NCBI GenBank assembly: GCA_024277835.1
Contig: JAJRUK010000236.1
Coordinates: 1-6,590 of the forward strand
DNA: 6,590 nt
Reading direction: 5' to 3'
Source: Planctomycetota bacterium
GTDB taxonomy: Bacteria > Planctomycetota > Phycisphaerae > UBA1845
A program made the translations under genes and the position numbers. The notes under the pieces were generated by a model, which searched no databases, was not told the origin of the DNA, and saw nothing but the letters and a program-made list of their open reading frames with translations. Positions 1-4,366 of the stretch are shown here, one piece after another. How positions within the stretch are numbered: position 1 is the first letter of the stretch; each line of letters opens with the position of its first letter.

Positions 1-2028
1 GACACAGCCCGTGGCGGGATCACAAGAATCGGCCGTGCATTCATTTTGATCGAAACAGGTGATCGTCTCGTTGATACAGCCAATGGCGGAGTCGCACGAG
101 TCGATCGTGCAGGCGTTCTGATCTTCGCAAACTACCGGCGCGATTTCGCAGCATCCGCCAAAGCACGTATTCGTCGTGCATGCATCGCCGTCGTCGCAAT
201 CGCTGTCGATGAGACACTCAGGCGTGTTTACGCAGCCATCGATCGGATCGCATGTGTCCGTTGTGCATCCATCTTTGTCATCGCATCGAGTGCTGTTGTC
301 TACAAAAACGCACCCGGACGTGGGATCGCACGAGTCATCGGTACAGACGTCGTTGTCGTCGCAGATCAGTTCGAAAATCACGCAGCAACTGTCTTCGCAC
401 TTGATTTTCGTGCAGAAGTCAGCCGGGACGCAGTCGTCGGCAGTGACGCAGTCCGGAATGTTGACGCAACCAATCGCCGGGTCACAAGAGTCCGTCGTGC
501 AGTGCTGCAGATCGTCACATTCGGCGCTGATGTCGTCGTTGACACAACCAATCGCCGGGTCGCATGAGTCAGCGGTACAAGCATTTTGGTCGTCACAATC
601 CGCGGTGATGTCCACATTGACGCACCCAGTCGCCGGGTCACACGCATCCCGCGTACAAGCGTTCTGATCGTCGCAAGTCGGCGTAATGTCTTCATTGACG
701 CAGCCTGTGGCCGGGTCGCAAGAATCCGCCGTGCAAGCGTTCTGGTCGTGGCACTCGGGGCTGATGTCATCGTTGATGCAGCCATCGACCGGGTCGCAAG
801 AGTCCGCCGTGCAGGCGTTCTGGTCGTTGCAACTCGGAGTGATGTCCGTAAAGACGCAACCGATCTTCGGTTCGCAAGAGTCTGTCGTACAGACCGTTTG
901 GTCGTCGCACTCGGCGCTAATGTCATCGTTCACGCAGCCTGTCGCCGGGTCACACGAGTCTCTTGTGCAGAAGTTTCCGTCGTTACACTCGGCGCTGATG
1001 TCAAGAGTGACACACCCCAAGAACGGATCACAAGAGTCCTCTGTGCAGGCGTCTCCGTCGTTGCAATCCTGGCTCCTGTCGGTGTTGACGCAGCCCGATG
1101 TTGGGTCGCAAGAGTCAACGGTGCATTCGTTCTGGTCATCGCACTCGAGACTGATGTCGTCGTTGACGCAGCCCAAGGTTACATCGCACGAGTCGGCCGT
1201 GCAGAAGTTGCCGTCGTCACACTGTGCGCTGATGTCGTCGAATACGCAGCCAGTGGCGATGTCGCACGAGTCGGCGGTACATTCGTTTTGATCATTGCAG
1301 GTGATGTCGATGTTATCGCAACAACCGGCCTGGCAGACGTCCTCGGTGCAGGCGTTCTGGTCGTCGCAATCGGAGGCTGTTAGGCACTCAGGAGTGTTGG
1401 TGCAGACGCCCGCTTCGCAGGTGTCCGTCGTGCAGCCGTCAACGTCATCGCAGTTCGGAACGGCCGTGTTGGAGCCGGCCGGTGTGATCAGCGTGCTCAC
1501 CGGGCAGTTGAACAGACCGCTATCGCACAGGTCTTCCCAAAGGAAGAAAATCGTATCCGGGAGGTCGCCAACATCGCCAGGTTGAATCACGTATTGATCC
1601 TGTAGGAACTGGACACGTCCGCGAGTGGGGGCACCGGGCAAACCACTGACTGTGCTCAACGCGCCGCCGATCGTACAGGGCAGCGCACAGTTCAGCCCGG
1701 TCCCCGCGTCGCAAGCACCGCCGTCATCGGTACAAATGGCGTTTCCGGTGATCGCAACAATGGGAAGATCCCCGATGGCAGGGATACGGACGGTTCCTGA
1801 CAATGTCAGTACTTCGTCCCATGCTTCGTGGATCACGATAGCGTCCTCAAATTCGTCCAGGAAGACGACTGTCGCGGTGCATTCTGTCGTTTCGCCGACG
1901 CATCGGGCGATACATCCCTTTGTTGCACCGACCCCGTGCTCGCCGGTAATCCCAGCCTCGACCGACTGAACGGACCACATGGCTCCGACGATCGCGAGCG
2001 CCAAATGAATTTTCGTTGTCTTTGACAT
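1..2028 (-). CDS. Secreted cysteine-rich CTDC-repeat protein, partial (3' end outside window)
   Basis: One frame is open from the ATG at 2026-2028 (minus strand) to the left edge, giving 676 codons with no stop; the C-terminus is missing. Residues 1-25 look like a Sec signal peptide: a lysine near the start, a hydrophobic core LALAIVGAM and a likely cut after VEA. Residues 26-192 form an unassigned domain with scattered cysteines. From residue 193 onward the protein is repeats of the type C-D-D-Q-N-A-C-T-A-D-S-C-D-P-x-x-G-C-V, matching what I recall of the Dictyostelium CTDC repeat (Pfam Dicty_CTDC) of slime-mould extracellular matrix proteins. Eleven units (residues 244-526) start exactly 26 residues apart, with cysteines at unit positions 1, 7, 12 and 18. 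The protein is rich in Asp and Cys, so a disulfide-stabilised, possibly cation-binding, extracellular or surface role is inferred; its function is unknown. A weak GGGAAAG lies 6 bases before the ATG. There is no sign of a frameshift: repeat phase is kept throughout. Confidence 0.88.
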   Translation of the reverse strand, partial: MSKTTKIHLALAIVGAMWSVQSVEAGITGEHGVGATKGCIARCVGETTECTATVVFLDEFEDAIVIHEAWDEVLTLSGTVRIPAIGDLPIVAITGNAICTDDGGACDAGTGLNCALPCTIGGALSTVSGLPGAPTRGRVQFLQDQYVIQPGDVGDLPDTIFFLWEDLCDSGLFNCPVSTLITPAGSNTAVPNCDDVDGCTTDTCEAGVCTNTPECLTASDCDDQNACTEDVCQAGCCDNIDITCNDQNECTADSCDIATGCVFDDISAQCDDGNFCTADSCDVTLGCVNDDISLECDDQNECTVDSCDPTSGCVNTDRSQDCNDGDACTEDSCDPFLGCVTLDISAECNDGNFCTRDSCDPATGCVNDDISAECDDQTVCTTDSCEPKIGCVFTDITPSCNDQNACTADSCDPVDGCINDDISPECHDQNACTADSCDPATGCVNEDITPTCDDQNACTRDACDPATGCVNVDITADCDDQNACTADSCDPAIGCVNDDISAECDDLQHCTTDSCDPAIGCVNIPDCVTADDCVPADFCTKIKCEDSCCVIFELICDDNDVCTDDSCDPTSGCVFVDNSTRCDDKDGCTTDTCDPIDGCVNTPECLIDSDCDDGDACTTNTCFGGCCEIAPVVCEDQNACTIDSCDSAIGCINETITCFDQNECTADSCDPATGCV
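130..216 (-). repeat. 29-residue double-cysteine module, copy 3
   Basis: Residues 605-633 of the cysteine-rich protein, starting CLIDSDCDDGDACT and ending in an FGGCC segment. Cysteine spacing is identical to copies 1 and 2. It follows CDDKDGCTTDTC...NTPE, which closely resembles the unit before copy 1 (residues 193-214), so the whole two-part block of unit plus module recurs. Confidence 0.8.
364..450 (-). repeat. 29-residue double-cysteine module, copy 2
   Basis: Residues 527-555 of the cysteine-rich protein. This is the most diverged copy (CVTADDC...KCEDSCC), but all six cysteines sit at the same module positions (1, 7, 13, 18, 22, 23) as in the other two copies. It follows a unit ending NIPD and is followed by a canonical CTDC unit starting at Cys556. 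Confidence 0.78.
451..1299 (-). repeat. Array of eleven 78-bp (26-residue) CTDC units
   Basis: Within the cysteine-rich gene, units begin at residues 244, 270, 296, 322, 348, 374, 400, 426, 452, 478 and 504. The spacing is an exact 26 residues (78 bp), and the last unit is shortened to 23 residues, ending NIPD. Each has Cys at positions 1, 7, 12 and 18 and usually ends in DDIS-A/P-E. Units differ in many codons, so the array is an old, diverged expansion rather than a fresh duplication. Further units occur at residues 193-214, 556-604 and 634-676. Confidence 0.9.
1300..1386 (-). repeat. 29-residue double-cysteine module, copy 1
   Basis: Residues 215-243 of the cysteine-rich protein. Cysteines fall at module positions 1, 7, 13, 18, 22 and 23, the last two adjacent (AGCC). 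It follows a short unit ending NTPE and precedes the 26-residue array. The internal CDDQNACTEDVC shows that it is a modified CTDC unit with a six-residue leader and an altered end. Confidence 0.8.
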
Positions 2029-2367
2029 TGTTGACTTTCCCAATTTCAGACTTAGACCAACATTACGACACGTGACGAAAGTACGTGCGCCCACATTTCA
2101 TGTCGCAAGCGCTATCCGAGACGCTCCGACGCTGGAGCAGATGTGAACCCCTCTTGAAGTACCCCATCTTCCCCCTCTGAATAGCACAGAATACACGCAG
2201 ACCGATGATGAACAAGCCACACCGGTCCAATTGCGAGAGTCTAGGCAAGCTCGTCGTAAAGATTCCACCCACGGTCTCTTATTTCACAAGATCAATTGCA
2301 CGTTTCGATATGGGTCCGAATATACGCGCAATGATCGTTGCTCTTCAACGATTCGATCCCCGCGCGG

Positions 2368-2400
2368 TTATCGGGCGTCGCACAAATCCGTATCCGATAA
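2368..2400. repeat. Inverted repeat, 7-bp perfect arms
   Basis: TTATCGG at 2368-2374 is matched by CCGATAA at 2394-2400, with 19 bases between. There is no T-run after it, so it is not an obvious terminator. It could be chance or a protein-binding site. Confidence 0.35.
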
Positions 2401-2458
2401 ATGGAAATGCTTCGACGGAACTTCGCGTGTTGCGCGTACGTCCGAGTTCGACGCGGCG

Positions 2459-2472
2459 CGCGCTTTTGCGCG
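2459..2472. repeat. GC-rich hairpin with TTTT loop
   Basis: CGCGC (2459-2463) and GCGCG (2468-2472) flank TTTT, a perfect 5-bp stem inside a very CG-rich patch. No U-tract follows, so it is not a typical intrinsic terminator. Function unknown. Confidence 0.3.
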
Positions 2473-2481
2473 GGCAGTCTG

Positions 2482-2526
2482 TGTCTGCTCGCGATGAATC
2501 ATGGCCATCGTGTCTGCTGGCGATGA
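2482..2526. repeat. Short imperfect direct repeat
   Basis: TGTCTGCTCGCGATGA at 2482-2497 recurs as TGTCTGCTGGCGATGA at 2511-2526 (15 of 16 identical, 29-base offset). It may be the remnant of a local duplication or of a degenerate mobile element; nothing further can be said. Confidence 0.45.
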
Positions 2527-2590
2527 CCGGGCGAACGCATGCGAGCTTGTGGTTCGTCGCAACTGAATTGAGGCGTCATTCGTTCCGTAC

Positions 2591-2659
2591 GGGTGGCACC
2601 GGCGGCTTGTCCGCCAGTGAGAGACGCCGAGCACTGGTAGCAAGCTGGCAGTGGCACTC
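2591..2659. repeat. Paired palindromic intergenic element
   Basis: Two adjacent palindromes are seen. The first has arms CACCGGCGG (2597-2605) and CCGCCAGTG (2611-2619) around CTTGT, eight Watson-Crick pairs plus one G-T pair. The second is an imperfect palindrome from CACTGG (2632) to CAGTG (2653). The heptamer GTGGCAC appears at both ends (2593-2599 and 2651-2657). From memory, GGTGGCACCGGCGGCTTGTC-like sequences are dispersed in planctomycete genomes; this could not be checked. The reading is a small repetitive (REP/MITE-like) intergenic element. Confidence 0.45.
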
Positions 2660-2822
2660 ATCATTTGAGATGTGTCGGGCCACTCGCCGCCAACGCAGAC
2701 TCCCCCCGGAATCGCATCGTCGCTATTTCCGTAAGTACATTATCGAGAATAGTTTGCGACGATGTCGCGTCTGGTGCGCATGGTGCCGCATTGGCGGGAT
2801 TGCAGAATTTTCTAGATTTTCG

Positions 2823-2856
2823 TTGACAAAATCCCGAAAGATGATACAGATATAAA
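2823..2856 (+). promoter_or_regulatory. Candidate sigma70-type promoter of the rrf2-nar cluster
   Basis: A perfect -35 hexamer TTGACA lies at 2823-2828 in a locally AT-rich stretch. The -10 is less clear: TACAGA (2845-2850) has a 16-base spacer but only three consensus matches, while TATAAA (2851-2856) matches better but with a 22-base spacer. Its position 26-60 bases before the regulator's first possible start makes a promoter plausible. A poor -10 would suit a promoter controlled by a regulator. Confidence 0.45.
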
Positions 2857-2879
2857 CGTATGGAGATATAGTCGTATCG
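2848..2879 (+). promoter_or_regulatory. Tandem 16-bp direct repeat, candidate operator
   Basis: AGATATAAACGTATGG (2848-2863) is followed without a gap by AGATATAGTCGTATCG (2864-2879), 13 of 16 identical, sharing AGATATA-n2-CGTAT. The pair starts at the candidate -10 and ends 2 bases before the ATG at 2882. A bound protein here could block transcription, so autoregulation by the Rrf2-type product is inferred. It does not match an Rrf2-family operator I can recall exactly (NsrR and IscR sites are dyads). Confidence 0.45.
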
Positions 2880-2881
2880 GG

Positions 2882-3346
2882 ATGAATTGGTTCATGCTGT
2901 CACGAACGAGTGAGTATGCCTTGCGAGCGTTGATCCATCTAGCGCAGCACGAGGAAGATTGCCCCATCTCCGGAGCGCACATCGCCGGCGAGACGGGCAT
3001 CCCTCCCAAGTATCTCTCGAAGATCCTCGGTGATCTTGTTCGCGCGGGCGTTCTTGACTCTTCCCCGGGGAAGACAGGTGGATTTCGTCTCCGGCGATCC
3101 GCCAAGAAAGTGTCCCTTCTCGATGTTCTCACACCTTTTGAACAATTTGAACGAAGAAGATGCCCGTTTGGGAACGCGGAATGCAGTGATCTGAACCCCT
3201 GCAATGCGCACGAGCAGTGGAAGAAGGTCATCGAGACCGAGCAGCGGTTCTTGATGAAGACGACGGTTCACGACATTGCCCTTCGCATGTCGGCAGACCC
3301 GCCTCGTCCCAGGGCTGGAGGCCGGAGAAAACGCCCGAAACCGTGA
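2882..3346 (+). CDS. Rrf2-family Fe-S transcriptional regulator (NsrR/IscR-like)
   Basis: This 154-residue protein has the Rrf2 layout. The N-terminal hallmark LSRTSEYALRALIHLA (6-21) leads into a winged helix-turn-helix (about 28-72) with a recognition helix around PPKYLSKILGDLVRAG and a wing SSPGKTGGFRL. Cys94, Cys101, Cys107 and His110 follow in the loop where family members bind an iron-sulfur cluster. The spacing is C-x6-C-x5-C-x2-H, against C-x5-C-x5-C in E. coli IscR and NsrR. The tail is basic and proline-rich (PRAGGRRKRPKP). Family members sense NO, iron-sulfur status or redox; next to a nitrate reductase, NO or oxygen sensing is the likely role (inference). The true start may be the ATG at 2894, which gives the usual MLSRTSEYAL beginning and has GGGATGA eight bases upstream; the ATG at 2882 lacks a good ribosome site. 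An upstream tandem repeat may be its own operator. Confidence 0.88.
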   Translation: MNWFMLSRTSEYALRALIHLAQHEEDCPISGAHIAGETGIPPKYLSKILGDLVRAGVLDSSPGKTGGFRLRRSAKKVSLLDVLTPFEQFERRRCPFGNAECSDLNPCNAHEQWKKVIETEQRFLMKTTVHDIALRMSADPPRPRAGGRRKRPKP

Positions 3347-3451
3347 GGGCAGAATGTACAGGCTCGTTTGAGGAATGCTGCGGCGAGTCTCGTGCATCAG
3401 GGAGTGCATAGGTGTGACTGGTATAAGCAAAACTTCAGGAGGTCAACGCAG
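3347..3451 (+). other. Spacer between regulator and cytochrome gene
   Basis: A 105-base gap with no evident terminator hairpin. It carries two GTGCAT hexamers 12 bases apart (3392-3397 and 3404-3409) and ends in a strong ribosome-binding site. The regulator and the nar genes could be co-transcribed, or a separate promoter may lie here; no clear -35/-10 pair is seen. Confidence 0.4.
3437..3443 (+). promoter_or_regulatory. Ribosome-binding site fixing the GTG start of the cytochrome gene
   Basis: AGGAGGT lies 8 bases before the GTG at 3452. The frame is open further upstream to a TTG at 3368, but no comparable site precedes that codon, so the GTG is preferred. Confidence 0.85.
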
Positions 3452-4366
3452 GTGAACCGATCTCGTGACATTCAACACGGGCCATACGATCGTGGGGCAA
3501 CTCGCCTGACGACGGTTCGTCGCCGTTCCGTTCGGCTGATCGTTGGCGTTTTGGCAGCGATATGTGTGTTTCCGCTTGCTGCACAGGGCCAGGAAACCGC
3601 TGAGTACTTCAAGCTACATTGTTATAGTTGTCACACGATCGGCGGTGGACGTCTCGTTGGTCCTGACCTCAAAGACGTCACTGCGCGAAAGGATCGTGAT
3701 TGGCTTGTGCGGTTCATTTTGAATCCGCAGGCAATGATCGATCGCGGCGATCCGTACGCCAAGCAGATTCTTGAGGAAGCTCGAGGTGTGGTCATGCCAC
3801 CCGTTGCGGGTCTCTCGCGCGACCGGGCCAATCAGATTCTCGATATGATCGAAGCAGAGTCCGCACTCGAAAAATCTCAATTCGAGGGCGTCAAATTTAG
3901 CGATCGACCGTTTACGCCGGCCGATGTCGAACTCGGGCACGCCTTGTTTACCGGTCGCACGAAGTTCAAGAATGCCGGTCCGCCTTGTATGTCTTGTCAC
4001 ACAGTCAGGGGCCTTTCGCTTTTGGGTGGCGGGCGTCTGGGGGTTGACTTAACAAAGGTCTCCGAGCGAATCGGCGGACGCAAACCGCTCTCTGCGTGGC
4101 TTGTCAGTCCTGCCACCGTCACGATGCAGCCTGTCTTCAAGAAGCACCCTCTGGAAGCTGAAGAGATTCTTCCGCTGGTTGCCTATTTCGAGCACGCGGC
4201 GAAACAAGCGGGGGACGACGACTCGGTCGCACCTCTGACGTTCTTTCTGTTGGGGCTTGCTGGCATGGTCCTCATGCTGGGCCTCTTTGATGTTCTTTGG
4301 AAAAATCGCTTCCGGGGTGTGCGCCGTCCGCTGGTCGCAGGTGGCGAAATGAGGACTTCCGTATGA
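3452..4366 (+). CDS. narC: Membrane-anchored diheme cytochrome c, NarC-like
   Basis: The product is 304 residues from the GTG start. A long basic n-region (ending VRRRSVR) precedes a hydrophobic core LIVGVLAAICVFPLAA and a probable cleavage near AQG/QE (about residue 46), so the protein is exported. Two cytochrome c domains follow. Heme 1 is CYSCH (57-61) with likely Met ligand in VVMPP (Met115). Heme 2 is CMSCH (179-183) with likely Met ligand in TMQP (Met225). A single transmembrane helix (about 261-282) precedes a short basic cytoplasmic tail. The two-domain, C-terminally anchored layout and the position directly before narG match NarC of Thermus thermophilus, which opens the narCGHJI operon there and is needed for an active nitrate reductase. 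By that precedent it passes electrons to or from, or helps assemble, the membrane-bound NarGHI complex. A cytochrome c gene also precedes nxrA in Nitrobacter, so a nitrite-oxidising role is the alternative. Its stop overlaps the narG start. Confidence 0.85.
   Translation: MNRSRDIQHGPYDRGATRLTTVRRRSVRLIVGVLAAICVFPLAAQGQETAEYFKLHCYSCHTIGGGRLVGPDLKDVTARKDRDWLVRFILNPQAMIDRGDPYAKQILEEARGVVMPPVAGLSRDRANQILDMIEAESALEKSQFEGVKFSDRPFTPADVELGHALFTGRTKFKNAGPPCMSCHTVRGLSLLGGGRLGVDLTKVSERIGGRKPLSAWLVSPATVTMQPVFKKHPLEAEEILPLVAYFEHAAKQAGDDDSVAPLTFFLLGLAGMVLMLGLFDVLWKNRFRGVRRPLVAGGEMRTSV
4351..4355 (+). promoter_or_regulatory. Ribosome-binding site of narG inside the cytochrome gene
   Basis: GAGGA lies 7 bases before the ATG at 4363. 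The start ATG overlaps the cytochrome stop TGA as ATGA, pointing to translational coupling and one transcript. Confidence 0.75.

Larger units (their letters stand above)
2029..2881. other. Long divergent intergenic region without a convincing gene
   Basis: About 850 bases separate the ATG of the minus-strand cysteine-rich gene from the plus-strand rrf2-type gene. Open frames here (for example 2205-2855 plus and 2368-2664 minus) give Arg/Ser/Thr-rich translations without recognisable domains, a good ribosome site or protein-like patterning, so I treat the region as non-coding. It contains a small hairpin in the presumed leader of the cysteine-rich gene (GCTCC/GGAGC arms, 2123-2138), an inverted repeat at 2368-2400, a GC hairpin at 2459-2472, a short direct repeat at 2482-2526, a paired palindromic element at 2591-2659 and the promoter/operator before 2882. 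I could not identify a clear promoter for the minus-strand gene. Confidence 0.6.

Noticed and set aside
1..1299. Possible CRISPR array because of regular 78-bp periodicity
   Set aside because: The period is a codon multiple, no short identical repeat alternates with unique spacers, and the pattern is a conserved amino-acid motif with diverged codons.
46..1383. Overlapping plus-strand open frames (46-567, 176-667, 586-1383, 686-1291) with periodic protein patterns
   Set aside because: They are antisense to the cysteine-rich repeat gene, and their periodicity equals the 78-bp repeat. The minus-strand frame explains the sequence with perfect cysteine phase and a signal peptide.
2140..2180. G-rich tracts on the minus strand (possible G-quadruplex) before the cysteine-rich gene
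   Set aside because: Only three runs of four or more G with long uneven loops are present, so a quadruplex is not supported.
2368..2664. 98-codon minus-strand open frame
   Set aside because: It has low-complexity Ala/Arg/Ser/Thr composition, spans the twin palindrome and shows no recognisable family.
2205..2855. 216-codon plus-strand open frame in the intergenic region
   Set aside because: The translation is Arg/Ser-rich with no domain, no ribosome site, and it runs through palindromic repeats and the rrf2 promoter; it looks like chance.
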